Position numbers and translations under genes: made by a program. A model generated the notes under the pieces. It worked only from the letters and a program-made list of their open reading frames with translations. It searched no databases and was not told where the DNA came from. A stretch of 64,000 nucleotides of DNA from an uncultured Prevotellaceae bacterium (lineage in GTDB: Bacteria > Bacteroidota > Bacteroidia > Bacteroidales > Bacteroidaceae): assembly GCA_900321965.1 (NCBI GenBank), contig ONYA01000008.1, forward strand, positions 52,716 to 116,715, written 5' to 3'. Positions 51,247 through 61,557 of this stretch are shown here, one piece after another; position 1 is the stretch's first letter, and each line of letters begins with the position of its first letter.

Positions 51247-52006
51247 TTCTTATGATGATGGTCACTGCTGCGCAGGTATCGGCTGTGCCGAGGGAGATGC
51301 AGACGAGTCAGTGACTTGAATTCGACTGCAAAGGTAGTGTCTTTTCGCTGTTCCTGCAAACGTCTGGTATACCCTCGTGGAATCCTAAGATTGTAACCGC
51401 CTGATACGCTGCGGTTTCGTGTGTCCTTTTGCTCACTGCGTCGCTCCATGTACGCGTGCGTGGCCCTACATGCAGGACTGCCGTTTGGTGACACCTCTAA
51501 CACCAAGCCTGATTATCAGCCGTTTAGCGATGAGTTTGCCCGCACCAGAGGTCGCACCAATGCCCACACCAAGTGTCGCACCAACCCTTTCTGTCAATGT
51601 TTCACGCCAAAAGCCAAAAACGTATAAGCCTCTCGTAAAAATTTCACGGCCTCTCGTGAAAAAATATCGGCCTCTCGTAAATGTTTCACGGTCGGCCGAT
51701 ACTTTCTGGTGTCACCTTTGGTGCGACTATAGGTGTCACTTCTCTCAAAAAATAGCCCCTGACTTTCAGACAGTTAAGTGCCAGGTGTAAGAGGTGAGGG
51801 TATGTTATGTTTTATTCAGTGTAAAAGAAGGAATGCTCATAAAAAACTATAAAAAAGTACATTCCTTGCCTTCGGGTGAATATTTTTCACTACCTTTACA
51901 CCCGAACAACAAATCTGAAAGATTTGCAGATCTCGAAACTATTAGATGTTAGTGTTGAGGTGCTAATTAATAAGAAGTTTATGGGGTCTGTTTTAAAATA
52001 ACTACT
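51247..52006. other. Long spacer with an antisense promoter and repeat locus
   Basis: 760 bp with no convincing ORF. A minus-strand -7 box TACCTTTG lies at 51336-51329 and would transcribe a short region ending in a His/Lys-rich frame (SSDHHHKKKKANVM). The 21-bp repeat locus 3 is at 51628-51705. A near-consensus TACCTTTA (51891-51898) lies before a 30-codon ORF. Confidence 0.4.
51628..51705. repeat. 21-bp-period repeat, locus 3
   Basis: GCCTCTCGT cores at 51628, 51649 and 51670, exactly 21 bp apart, the last followed by TCACGGTCGGCCGATA. Same orientation and core as locus 1. Confidence 0.8.
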
Positions 52007-52099
52007 ATGCCAGTAGAAAATCATGAAATAGAAAAATATTTCTCATATAACGGGAAAGTGCTAGATGAAATCAGGAAAGAACATGAAAAAGGTCTATAA
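52007..52099 (+). CDS. 30-codon ORF upstream of hsdR (weak call)
   Basis: Starts MPVENHEIEKYFSYN and ends HEKGL. Helical, charged composition and a near-consensus -7 box 109 bases upstream make it plausible, but it may be a remnant. It lies 78 bases before the hsdR start and ahead of the hsd promoter. Confidence 0.3.
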   Translation: MPVENHEIEKYFSYNGKVLDEIRKEHEKGL

Positions 52100-52124
52100 T
52101 TTTGGATATATACATATAGAAAAA

Positions 52125-52155
52125 TTTGTATTCTTACAAAAAAGTACTATATTTG
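52125..52155 (+). promoter_or_regulatory. Promoter of the hsd operon
   Basis: TTTG (52125-52128), 19 bases, TATATTTG (52148-52155) then CACC. Confidence 0.8.
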
Positions 52156-52177
52156 CACCGTAAAACTCTAAAATAAC

Positions 52178-55100
52178 GTGTTAGAAAGCCAAATAGAGAA
52201 TAGTTTCATTCAGAAACTAACAGCAGATTTGAAGTATGTCTATCGTGGTGATATTCACGACAGACAGAGCCTTGAGCGTAACTTTAGGGAGAAGTTTCAG
52301 GCATTGAATAAGGTGCATCTGACAGATGCTGAGTTTACTCGCTTGATGGAGGAACTTACAAATTCTGATGTTTATGCCTCTTCCAAGAAATTGCGTGAAC
52401 GTAATACGTTTATGCGTGAAGACGGCACACCTCTTCAATATACATTGGTCAATATCAAGGACTGGTGCAAGAATGATTACGAAGTCATCAGCCAGTTGCG
52501 AATGAACACCCGCTATAGTTCGCATCGTTATGATGTGATTCTGCTGATTAATGGTTTGCCCCTTGTGCAGATAGAGTTGAAGACACTCGATGTGAGTCCT
52601 CGTCGTGCTATGCAGCAGATTGTTGACTATAAGAACGACGTTGGCAACGGATATACCAATTCGTTGCTCTGCTTCATGCAGATGTTTATAGTCAGCAACA
52701 GGACTAACACCTATTATTTCGCAAACAACAATAGAACTCACTTCAATTTCAATGCTGCCGAAAACTATTTGCCTGTCTATCAATGGGCTGATGAGAAGAA
52801 CAAGAAGATAACCAACCTTGACGACTTCTCTGATGTTTTCTTGGCAAAGTGTAAGTTGGGTGAGATGATTAGCCGATATATGGTACTTGTTGCCTGCGAA
52901 CAGAAGATACTGATGATGCGTCCTTATCAGATATATGCTGTAAAGGCCATCATAAATTGTATCAATGAGAATCGTGGTAACGGCTATATCTGGCATACAA
53001 CAGGAAGCGGTAAGACACTCACGTCTTTCAAGGCTGCAACGCTGTTGAAGGACAATCCCGAAATAGACAAATGCTTGTTTGTGGTGGATCGTAAAGACCT
53101 TGACAGACAGACACGTGAGGAATTCAATAAATTCCAGGAGGGTTGTGTGGAAGAGAATACCAATACAGATGCATTGGTGCGCAGAATGTTGTCGGAAGAT
53201 TATTCCGATAAGATTATTGTGACTACCATTCAGAAGTTAGGTATTGCTTTAGATCCGCAGAATCGCGCTAACTATCAGAAGCGTTTGCTTCCTGTAAGAG
53301 ATATGCGTATGGTGTTCATTTTTGACGAGTGCCATCGTTCACAGTTTGGTGAGAACCACAAGGCCATTAAAGAGTTCTTCCCCAACTCTCAGTTGTTTGG
53401 CTTTACGGGAACGCCCATCTTTGAGCAGAATGCATCCTATACACAGATAACTGGTGAGGAGGCCCAGTATAAGACCACAGAAGATGTGTTTGAGAAAGAA
53501 CTGCATGCCTATACTATCACCAACGCTATTGATGACAAAAATGTGTTACGCTTCCATGTGGACTACTTTAAGCCCGATGAGGACGAAAATGTCATAGGTA
53601 TTTCGAAGAAACAGGCGATTGTCAGGACGATTCTGCAAAAACATAACAACGCCACCAATGAGCGTCGCTTCAATGCACTCTTTGCAACTGGCTCTATCAA
53701 TGAGGCCATTGAGTATTATCAGTTGTTCAAAAAGATGCAAGCTGAACAGCAGGTAAAAGACGAGACTTTCGAGCCATTGAACATTGCTTGTGTTTTCTCT
53801 CCGCCTGCCGAAGGGAACAGGGACATCATGCAGATTCAGGAGGATTTGCAGCAAGAGCGTATAGACAATGAAAAGGAGCCTGATCAGAAGAAGGCTGCAC
53901 TCATGGCTATCATTGATGACTATAACAAACAGTATGGTACTAATCATTCTGTAGCAGAGTTTGATGCTTACTATCAGGATGTGCAGAAACGCATCAAAAG
54001 CCAGAAGTACACCAATCAGGACTATGCACATAAGAACAAGATAGACATTACGATTGTAGTGGATATGTTGTTGACGGGCTTTGACTCCAAGTATCTGAAT
54101 ACACTCTATGTGGATAAGAACTTGAAGTATCACGGTCTTGTGCAGGCGTTCTCTCGTACCAACAGAATCTTAAATGACACGAAGCCATACGGAAATATCC
54201 TTGATTTCAGAGGGCAGCAGGATGCTGTAGATGAGGCTATTGCATTGTTCTCTGGTGAGAAGAATGGAGACGTTGCTCGTCAGGTTTGGCTTGTGGAGCC
54301 TGCAGAGGTCATCATACAGAAATACTGTAAGGCTGTGAATGACTTGCGCAATTTCATGCATCTGCAGAATCTGGAGTTTAAACCTGAAGAGGTCGCAAAC
54401 TTGAAAGGCGATGATGCTAAAGCGGGCTTCATCAACTATTTCAAGGAGGTGCAGCGATACAAGACCCAATTGGATCAATACACAGACCTTGTGAAAGTTG
54501 ATCATAATGAGAATCCATGGATGGCAAGTGAACCAGCAGCAGCAACGACATACGGTTTCTATAGTGATGATGAACTGCGTGCATTCCGTGGTGCATACCT
54601 TGATGTGGCCAAACAATTAAAGACCAAACGCGAAAGTAACGATATACCAGTCTCTACAGAGATTGAGGATTTGGATTTCGAGTTTGTCCTGTTTGCATCG
54701 GCTCTGATAGACTATGATTATATCATGGAGTTGATTAGCCGCTATGTGGGTGCCCCTTCTATGCAGAAGATGACAAAGGAGCAGTTAGTAAACCTGATAT
54801 GTTCCAGTGCCAACCTCATAGATGAGCGTGAGGACATTATCGACTATATTGACGACTTGGATGCCAAAGGTGTGAATGGCAAGACTGAAAAGGAAATAGA
54901 GCAAGGCTACGAGCTCTTCAAAAAAGACAAGTTCACCAAAGCGATATCCTCCATTGCTGAGAAACATCAATTAGATATTGAGGCCGTTCAGACTTTTGTC
55001 AATGAGATAGTGGAACGAAGAATCTTTGACGGAGAGAAACTTTACGACCTGATTGCCCCTTTGGAATTAGGTTGGAAAGACCGTGCTCGAAAGGAAGAGG

Positions 55101-55183
55101 AATTAATGAAAGACTTGATTCCTTTACTGAAACGAATGGCAGGAGGCCAAAAGATCTCTGGACTTTCTGCTTATGAAGATTAA
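52178..55183 (+). CDS. hsdR: Type I restriction enzyme R subunit
   Basis: 1001 residues starting at GTG (LESQIENSFIQKL). The N-terminal nuclease has YDVILLINGLPLVQIELKT (D...ExK). The SF2 translocase shows WHTTGSGKTLTSFKAA (Walker A), FDECHRSQFG (DEAD-box), GFTGTPIF (motif III), and the later DMLLTGFDSK and QAFSRTNRI motifs. The C-terminus is helical for assembly with M2S. It cuts DNA after ATP-driven translocation when the target is unmethylated. First gene of a five-gene operon. Confidence 0.95.
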   Translation: MLESQIENSFIQKLTADLKYVYRGDIHDRQSLERNFREKFQALNKVHLTDAEFTRLMEELTNSDVYASSKKLRERNTFMREDGTPLQYTLVNIKDWCKNDYEVISQLRMNTRYSSHRYDVILLINGLPLVQIELKTLDVSPRRAMQQIVDYKNDVGNGYTNSLLCFMQMFIVSNRTNTYYFANNNRTHFNFNAAENYLPVYQWADEKNKKITNLDDFSDVFLAKCKLGEMISRYMVLVACEQKILMMRPYQIYAVKAIINCINENRGNGYIWHTTGSGKTLTSFKAATLLKDNPEIDKCLFVVDRKDLDRQTREEFNKFQEGCVEENTNTDALVRRMLSEDYSDKIIVTTIQKLGIALDPQNRANYQKRLLPVRDMRMVFIFDECHRSQFGENHKAIKEFFPNSQLFGFTGTPIFEQNASYTQITGEEAQYKTTEDVFEKELHAYTITNAIDDKNVLRFHVDYFKPDEDENVIGISKKQAIVRTILQKHNNATNERRFNALFATGSINEAIEYYQLFKKMQAEQQVKDETFEPLNIACVFSPPAEGNRDIMQIQEDLQQERIDNEKEPDQKKAALMAIIDDYNKQYGTNHSVAEFDAYYQDVQKRIKSQKYTNQDYAHKNKIDITIVVDMLLTGFDSKYLNTLYVDKNLKYHGLVQAFSRTNRILNDTKPYGNILDFRGQQDAVDEAIALFSGEKNGDVARQVWLVEPAEVIIQKYCKAVNDLRNFMHLQNLEFKPEEVANLKGDDAKAGFINYFKEVQRYKTQLDQYTDLVKVDHNENPWMASEPAAATTYGFYSDDELRAFRGAYLDVAKQLKTKRESNDIPVSTEIEDLDFEFVLFASALIDYDYIMELISRYVGAPSMQKMTKEQLVNLICSSANLIDEREDIIDYIDDLDAKGVNGKTEKEIEQGYELFKKDKFTKAISSIAEKHQLDIEAVQTFVNEIVERRIFDGEKLYDLIAPLELGWKDRARKEEELMKDLIPLLKRMAGGQKISGLSAYED

Positions 55184-55198
55184 TGGGAGAGTAACGTT

Positions 55199-56422
55199 AT
55201 GAATACGGAAAAAGAATTTATCCCGCAGCTCCGCTTTCCAGAATATACACACGCCAATTCTTTTTGGCATGAAATTTTTGTAGGTGATAGTATTAAGACT
55301 ATAGCACCTCCAAAGAAATTACAATCTAATGATTACAAAGAGACTGGTAAGTATCCAATTATTGACCAATCTCAAGAATTTATTTGTGGATATTCTGACG
55401 ATGATTCTGCCTTAATTAACAAAAACTCCAGAGAACTTATTGTATTTGGAGATCATACATGTGTTTTAAAATTCATTGATTTTCCTTTCATTCAAGGCGC
55501 TGATGGTATTAAAATATTTGAACCCAAAAGAGCAGACGAGATAGATGTAGGCTATTTATATCAATATCTGGTATCTTCTCATATTGAATCAAAAGAGTAT
55601 AAAAGACATTTTTCGGAATTAAAGGAAAAGATTTTTCTATATCCTACAATAAATGAACAAACAAAAATAGCAGATTGTTTGTTTGCAATAGATTCTTATA
55701 TTTCTTCCATTAATGAAAAAGTGGAGCAATTAAAAGCACATAAGAAAAGCCTTATGCAAAAAATGTTCCCTCAAAAGGGCCAAACCGTTCCAGAATATCG
55801 CTTACCAGAGTTTAAAGACTCAAAAGGATGGGAAGAAAAAAGATTAGGCGACATTTTCAAACGTATAACAAATAAAAATATAACAAATAATCAAAATGTA
55901 TTAACAATATCTGCTCAATATGGATTGGTAAGTCAATATGATTATTTCCATAAGAGTGTTGCGGCCTCTGATCTTTCAAACTACTATTTATTAAAAAAGG
56001 GTGATTTCGCTTACAATAAAAGTCGTTCGCAGGGGTATCCTTATGGCGCCATCAAACCTTTGCGATTATATGACGAAGGTGTCGTTTCAACATTATACAT
56101 TTGTTTTAGAATAAAAGGTTGTGACATTGTAGATACTTTTTTTGAATATTACTTCGAAACAGAATTAATAAATGAAGAAATTGGAAAGATTGCCCAAGAA
56201 GGAGCAAGAAATCATGGACTATTGAATATATCAACAGATGACTTTTTTAATAAAGTCGTTTTACTTGTTCCGTCTCCATCAGAACAAAAAGTGATAGCAG
56301 AATGCTTATCTTCTTTAGATAGAACCATCAGGTTATATTCAGAAAAAGTATCTCGGTTAGAACAACATAAAAAAGGATTAATGCAACAATTATTCCCCAA
56401 AGTAAAGAAATTAAAGAAATGA
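55199..56422 (+). CDS. hsdS: Type I restriction specificity subunit
   Basis: 407 residues with two target-recognition domains (about 10-150 and 205-355), each followed by a conserved helix: INEKVEQLKAHKKSLMQKMFP and SEKVSRLEQHKKGLMQQLFP. It sets the bipartite DNA target of the methylase and nuclease; the target cannot be read from sequence. The stop overlaps the next ATG (ATGA). Only one S gene is present, with no nearby inverted S fragments for shuffling. Confidence 0.93.
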   Translation: MNTEKEFIPQLRFPEYTHANSFWHEIFVGDSIKTIAPPKKLQSNDYKETGKYPIIDQSQEFICGYSDDDSALINKNSRELIVFGDHTCVLKFIDFPFIQGADGIKIFEPKRADEIDVGYLYQYLVSSHIESKEYKRHFSELKEKIFLYPTINEQTKIADCLFAIDSYISSINEKVEQLKAHKKSLMQKMFPQKGQTVPEYRLPEFKDSKGWEEKRLGDIFKRITNKNITNNQNVLTISAQYGLVSQYDYFHKSVAASDLSNYYLLKKGDFAYNKSRSQGYPYGAIKPLRLYDEGVVSTLYICFRIKGCDIVDTFFEYYFETELINEEIGKIAQEGARNHGLLNISTDDFFNKVVLLVPSPSEQKVIAECLSSLDRTIRLYSEKVSRLEQHKKGLMQQLFPKVKKLKK

Positions 56423-57540
56423 GTTTTATAGAAATTGCAGAGCAACTTAATAAAGAGAAAGCAGATATTATTTTAATTCATGCTTTCAACTCAACAGGTA
56501 AAACAAGATTATCTGTTGCATACAAAGATGTTACTAAAGAACAGAATGGTGGACAGCATGCAGGTGTCTATTTCAATGCTTTTAGTGAAGACCTCTTTGT
56601 ATGGGATAATGATGAAGATCATAGTAATGAAAGTATGAGATTATCAGTTCTACAAAGCAGTCTCAATCAATATCATTCTTATTTGCTAGAAGATATGGAG
56701 AAGTCAGAGGAAGGCTTTAATATCTATCCCAAAATTCAGAGTAAACTTGACAGGTATAATCCGAATTATTTTTTTGTCATCAATACCTATAAAGTTGCTG
56801 GAACGGATGAAGATGATATAGAAAAAGGTATTGACTCTTTTTCATTCTTCGCTTTGGATGATGTTGAGCAAATGTATCCAATAAAGATTTCGAGGGGTGA
56901 AGAAAGAATCTTTATTTGGTGTTTCTTCCTGGCTTTATTTGATATAGAGGATTGGGTAGCAGAACAAGGAGCACATATCTTTATAGATGACCCTGTTTCC
57001 AGCCTTGACGAGCATAACCTGTACATAACAGCTGATAGTGTTTGTGATATTATTGACCAGAACTTTGGAAAGAAAAAGATTATATTGACTACACATCATA
57101 TTGGCTTGTTTGCAATACTGGTAGATAGGCTGACGAGCGGCGAAAAGAGTTCAAAATATAAGAATGCAATTAAAATCTTCTCGTTGAGTAAGAAAGATGG
57201 TGAACCAATCTTACAGACAAAAGAAGGTGTATTCCTATACCATCTTTTCCTTTATAAAACCTTGCTTACAGCAATAGAAGAAGACAAGCTCTATTTATAT
57301 CATTTCGCATTGTTGCGACTATTATTAGAGAATATTGCCTCATTCTTTGGCGTGGGAAGACCCTCGTACACGTTATCAAAGATTGGAATAGATAATTTAG
57401 AGGGTACTATGAATGTGATTCATAGCTTATCACATAATGACCGTTATCATTATATGGATCCTGTTCCCTCAGATTCTGAAAAGATTTTATTGAAGAATGT
57501 GGTAGAAGGAATTAGGAGAACATTTGATTTTAAAGTTTAG
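56419..57540 (+). CDS. ABC/SMC-type ATPase embedded in the hsd operon
   Basis: 373 residues. AFNSTGKTRLS is the Walker A, KISRGEERIFIWCFFLALF a signature-like segment, HIFIDDPVSSLD the Walker B with D-loop, and LTTHH the H-loop His. This is the AAA_13/PrrC/RloC-type head without a long coiled coil. The C-terminal 130 residues (ending HSLSHNDRYHYMDP...) hold His/Arg-rich motifs that could form an effector site. PrrC-type anticodon nucleases are guarded by type I systems; a similar role is inferred from position between hsdS and hsdM. Confidence 0.75.
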   Translation: MSFIEIAEQLNKEKADIILIHAFNSTGKTRLSVAYKDVTKEQNGGQHAGVYFNAFSEDLFVWDNDEDHSNESMRLSVLQSSLNQYHSYLLEDMEKSEEGFNIYPKIQSKLDRYNPNYFFVINTYKVAGTDEDDIEKGIDSFSFFALDDVEQMYPIKISRGEERIFIWCFFLALFDIEDWVAEQGAHIFIDDPVSSLDEHNLYITADSVCDIIDQNFGKKKIILTTHHIGLFAILVDRLTSGEKSSKYKNAIKIFSLSKKDGEPILQTKEGVFLYHLFLYKTLLTAIEEDKLYLYHFALLRLLLENIASFFGVGRPSYTLSKIGIDNLEGTMNVIHSLSHNDRYHYMDPVPSDSEKILLKNVVEGIRRTFDFKV

Positions 57541-57544
57541 CCCT

Positions 57545-59167
57545 ATGACTACAAGTCAACAACAAGAACTCGGAAAAACTCTTTGGGGAATCGCCAACAA
57601 CCTACGTGGTGCAATGATGGCGGATGATTTTCGTGATTATATGCTGTCGTTCCTGTTCTGGAAGTATCTGTCTGATAGTTACGTTAAAGCTGCAAAAAAA
57701 GAGTTGGGCCATGATTATCCAGATTTCCCCCAAGATAATTCTTTAGGGTCAATAATACCTTTACAGAAATGGTACGATGATAATCCCAAAGACATAATTC
57801 TGTTTGAAAAACAGATGAAGCGTAAGGTGCATTATGTAATTGAACCTAAATATCTATGGGATAATATTGTCGAATTGGCCAGAATTCAAAGTAATGAACT
57901 GCTTCAAACATTAGAAGAAGGTTTCAAATATATAGAGAATGATTCTTTTGACAGTTCGTTTAAAGGCTTGTTCTCTGAAATCAATCTGAGTTCAGAGAAG
58001 TTGGGCAAGAACTATACAGAGCGAAATGACTTGTTGACAAAGGTCATTACGACGATTGCGAATGGATTGAAAGAGTTTTCTGCTGATAATGATTCGCTGG
58101 GTGATGCGTATGAATATCTAATTGGTCAGTTTGCAGCAGGCTCAGGTCAAAAGGCTGGTGAATTCTATACGCCACAGATGATCTCAACAATTCTTTCACG
58201 CATTGTTACTTTGGATTGTCAAGACCCTGCATCTGGCAAGAAGAACAGGATTAATCGTGTGCTGGACTTCGCTTGTGGTTCAGGCTCATTGCTGCTGAAT
58301 GTGCGTAATCAGATGGGCGAAAGTGGTATCGGCAAGATTTATGGTCAGGAAAAGAACATCACGACCTATAACCTATGCCGAATGAATATGTTGCTGCATG
58401 GGGTTAAGGACTCTGCTTTTGAGATACATCATGGTGACTCACTCGCTAATGACTGGGATATATTGCAAGAGGAAAATCCTGCCAACAAGATAGATTTCGA
58501 TGCAGTCGTAGCAAATCCTCCTTTCTCTCTGCGATGGGATCCAACGGAAGACACTGCCAACGACTTCCGCTTTAACCGTTATGGAGTAGCACCACGTTCT
58601 GCTGCTGACTTTGCTTTCCTTTTGCATGGTTTCCATTTCTTGAGCGAAGATGGTACAATGGCTATCATTCTGCCTCACGGTGTGTTGTTCCGCGGAGGCA
58701 AAGAGTTGGCTATCAGAAAAAAACTACTCGAAGATGACAATATCGATGCTGTTATTGGCTTGCCAGGCAATCTGTTCTATTCAACGGGTATTCCCGTTTG
58801 CATCATTGTATTAAAGAAATGCCGCAAGAATGACAAGATACTCTTTATCAATGCCAGTTCTGACGAGCACTACGAAAAGGGCAAACGCCAGAATTATCTT
58901 CGCGACGAGGATGTCAATAAGATAGTTGAAACTTACCAATTCCGCAAAGAAGAGTTACGCTATTCCCGTCAAGTCTCTTTACAGGAAATCAAGGAGAACG
59001 ACTATAATCTGAACATCACCCGCTATGTCAGTCTGGCACAGGAAGAAAAGCCTATCGACCTGCAAGAAGTACATGAAAAGTTGGTTGAGATAGAAAAGGA
59101 AATCGTGAAAGCCCGCGACAAGCATAATGAATTCCTGAAAGAATTAGGTTTGCCCCCATTGGTATAA
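57545..59167 (+). CDS. hsdM: Type I restriction methylase subunit
   Basis: 540 residues, N6-adenine methyltransferase. The N-terminal helical domain has MMADDFRDYMLSFLFWKYLS; GEFYTPQMIS and VLDFACGSGSLLLNV bind SAM, and VVANPPFSL is the catalytic NPPF. It modifies host DNA at the HsdS target. The order here, R-S-ATPase-M, is unusual compared with the common R-M-S or M-S-R. I use ATG 57545, 4 bases after the ATPase stop. Confidence 0.95.
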   Translation: MTTSQQQELGKTLWGIANNLRGAMMADDFRDYMLSFLFWKYLSDSYVKAAKKELGHDYPDFPQDNSLGSIIPLQKWYDDNPKDIILFEKQMKRKVHYVIEPKYLWDNIVELARIQSNELLQTLEEGFKYIENDSFDSSFKGLFSEINLSSEKLGKNYTERNDLLTKVITTIANGLKEFSADNDSLGDAYEYLIGQFAAGSGQKAGEFYTPQMISTILSRIVTLDCQDPASGKKNRINRVLDFACGSGSLLLNVRNQMGESGIGKIYGQEKNITTYNLCRMNMLLHGVKDSAFEIHHGDSLANDWDILQEENPANKIDFDAVVANPPFSLRWDPTEDTANDFRFNRYGVAPRSAADFAFLLHGFHFLSEDGTMAIILPHGVLFRGGKELAIRKKLLEDDNIDAVIGLPGNLFYSTGIPVCIIVLKKCRKNDKILFINASSDEHYEKGKRQNYLRDEDVNKIVETYQFRKEELRYSRQVSLQEIKENDYNLNITRYVSLAQEEKPIDLQEVHEKLVEIEKEIVKARDKHNEFLKELGLPPLV

Positions 59168-59171
59168 AAGT

Positions 59172-60113
59172 ATGGCACAACTCGCTCTTATTATAGGCAA
59201 TGGATTTGATTTAGACTTAGGACTACCATCTAAGTATTCTGACTTTATGGATAGCCCAGAATGGAGAAATATTCTTTCAGGTGTAAGGAGTAGTTACCAT
59301 GGTGAAGAATTGAATCACTCCCTTATTTGGTATCTGCATAGAGGGGCTCGTGATTTAAATTGGTTCGATATTGAAGAAGAGATTCACAGATTCATACAAG
59401 AGCATCCCGACTGTACAGAAAACGAAGTTCGTCATATACGTAGTGATTTTGATCAACTAAAGAAGGCATTAAAGGACTACTTAAATCGTGTAACAATGAA
59501 CTTTAAGGCGGCTGAGAATAAGATAGCTTGCCAACTTATTTATCACCTGACCCAATGTCCTCTTAGTATGGTTGAAATCTATTTCAATTATACAAATGCT
59601 CACATGATGTTGCAAAGGCAGACCTATTACAATCCAGGTCAATGCACTTTTACCTATGTGCATGGCAGTTTAAGAAACAATGATATTGTACTTGGTTGTG
59701 ATTTATACGATAAAGAAGAAGTTAATCGGTCTTTGTCCTTTATGTACAAATACAATATGCTTAAACGGACCAATCATGTAGCTCGTCATATTTTAGAAGC
59801 AAAAGAGGTTATTTTCTTCGGGCACTCTGTAAATGAAATGGATTTCTGCTATTTTAGGGAGTTTTTTAGAGCTGCCAGTGCTTCGCCCAATCCTATTAGG
59901 CATCTGACATTTATTACATACGATGATGAATCTGAACGTAGCATAAAAGATAATATCCGAAATCAAGGTATATCCGTTTCAGATTTGTATAGTAATCTAT
60001 GGACTTTCACATTCATCCATTCAAGTAAAATATACAAAGGTGACGGAAATGAACAGCAAAAATGGAATGAGTTGTTTCAAAGAGTGTTGGCAAGGGATAG
60101 GCATGGATTATAA
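59172..60113 (+). CDS. AbiH-family abortive-infection protein
   Basis: 313 residues. LALIIGNGFDLDLGLPSKYSDF is the AbiH N-terminal signature, and YVHGSLRNNDIVLGCD with IFFGHSVNEMDFCYFR the later conserved blocks. AbiH proteins block phage growth by an unknown mechanism. It starts 4 bases after hsdM, so it is expressed with the restriction operon as a backup defence. Confidence 0.88.
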   Translation: MAQLALIIGNGFDLDLGLPSKYSDFMDSPEWRNILSGVRSSYHGEELNHSLIWYLHRGARDLNWFDIEEEIHRFIQEHPDCTENEVRHIRSDFDQLKKALKDYLNRVTMNFKAAENKIACQLIYHLTQCPLSMVEIYFNYTNAHMMLQRQTYYNPGQCTFTYVHGSLRNNDIVLGCDLYDKEEVNRSLSFMYKYNMLKRTNHVARHILEAKEVIFFGHSVNEMDFCYFREFFRAASASPNPIRHLTFITYDDESERSIKDNIRNQGISVSDLYSNLWTFTFIHSSKIYKGDGNEQQKWNELFQRVLARDRHGL

Positions 60114-60221
60114 AACTAAACATATAATATGGGTAAGACAGAATAATCATCGGTTCTACTGATCATTTTTCGGAATCATGGGGTCGTCCATAAGGCGTAT
60201 TTTTAAATTCCCATTTATCAG

Positions 60222-61382
60222 TCACAACCATTTTCTATCCCATAATCTCTGAAGAAACTGTGTTACAGGCCAAACCTCAATCCCATTAAGCATTCTTGGC
60301 CTTTCCTCCATTGACAACATAATCAGTTTCGCATCCGGATGCTCCTCGCTGAAGGCTTTCAGGCCCTTTGTATCATTCGAAGCAACATGGTCAGCCGATT
60401 TTACCTCAATTGCAATTTCTACATGATGAGTCAGCGCATCGCAAATCATGACATCAACCTCATATTTGTTATCAAGTGTACGCCAATAACTCAAGATCTT
60501 ATCCTCACCCAAAGTATATGAAACAAAAGCTCTTAACTCCTGTACAACAAAATGCTCTAAAGTATGACCATATATATCAGTACCAGGCTGTAGTATCCTG
60601 CGATGCAGAAGATGATTGGGGATGGCCACATCAAAATAATAAAATTTAGGTGATTGAATCAGTCTTCGCTTGATTACCTTCGTATATGCTGGTAAATAGA
60701 ATCCTAGCATCGTCTCTTCGAGTATAGCAAAATACTCTTTCACCGTCTTAGCAGAAACACCGCAATCCTGTGCTATATTGGTATAATTTACAATCTCAGT
60801 ATTACTCAATGCTGCCACCTGCAGAAAACGGGTAAAGGCATCCAACTGGCGCACGATAGCCTCCTCAACAATTTCCTGCTGCAGATAGTCGCCTATGTAT
60901 GCCTGAATACGCTTCGACGGATCTGCCACCAGATAATGACGAGGCAACATGCCATTGTTTAATGCACGATGAAGGTCAAAGTCTGGAATCTCAGCACTAA
61001 CAAATGGAAACAACGTAAATTTTAGTGCTCTCCCACCCAGTAAATTGGCACCGCTACGGCGAAGCTTACGGGCACTGGAGCCACTAAGTATAAACCGCAA
61101 GCCACGATTCTCCATCAACCAATGTATCTCGTCGAGTAGTGCAGGGACCTTCTGAACCTCGTCAATGATGACTAATTCACCCTCATCCAACAACTCACAT
61201 TCTTCACGAAGCAATGCAGGACGAAGTTGAAATGCCATACGAACATCCGTCTTCAAAAGATCATATAGACGAGCCTTGGGGAATAGTGCCTTCAGTAAGG
61301 TACTCTTTCCCGTCTGACGACTCCCCCATAGAAACAGACTGTCATCCTCAATTTCCCGCAATTTTAATATTCTCTCTAACAT
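60222..61382 (-). CDS. AAA_14/DUF4143 ATPase
   Basis: 386 residues. LWGSRQTGKSTLLKAL is the Walker A, ELVIIDEVQKVP the Walker B, and FILSGSSARKLRR sensor 1. The C-terminal DUF4143 domain (from about 200, with a helix-turn-helix-like VSAKTVKEYF and the EVDVMICD/EIAIEVKS nuclease-like ExK pattern) is characteristic of this large family. Its function is unsettled. It has its own promoter and faces away from the hsd operon. Confidence 0.87.
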   Translation of the reverse strand: MLERILKLREIEDDSLFLWGSRQTGKSTLLKALFPKARLYDLLKTDVRMAFQLRPALLREECELLDEGELVIIDEVQKVPALLDEIHWLMENRGLRFILSGSSARKLRRSGANLLGGRALKFTLFPFVSAEIPDFDLHRALNNGMLPRHYLVADPSKRIQAYIGDYLQQEIVEEAIVRQLDAFTRFLQVAALSNTEIVNYTNIAQDCGVSAKTVKEYFAILEETMLGFYLPAYTKVIKRRLIQSPKFYYFDVAIPNHLLHRRILQPGTDIYGHTLEHFVVQELRAFVSYTLGEDKILSYWRTLDNKYEVDVMICDALTHHVEIAIEVKSADHVASNDTKGLKAFSEEHPDAKLIMLSMEERPRMLNGIEVWPVTQFLQRLWDRKWL

Positions 61383-61403
61383 ATATAAAACGTATTTATG
61401 TCG

Positions 61404-61411
61404 CAAAGGTA
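61404..61411 (-). promoter_or_regulatory. -7 box TACCTTTG of the AAA_14 gene
   Basis: On the minus strand TACCTTTGCGAC lies 21 bases before the ATG at 61382. Confidence 0.65.
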
Positions 61412-61557
61412 ATAAAAAGTACTCAATGAAACAAGAAAAATGCAGAAAATCTGAAGTACAACTCCCGAAATTATCCAAAAATCCGAAGTAATACTATTGT
61501 TTTTCAAATGATCATGGGGCGCCTGTCCCCCTGACTAGGCAAGGGCTGTCTTGAAGT

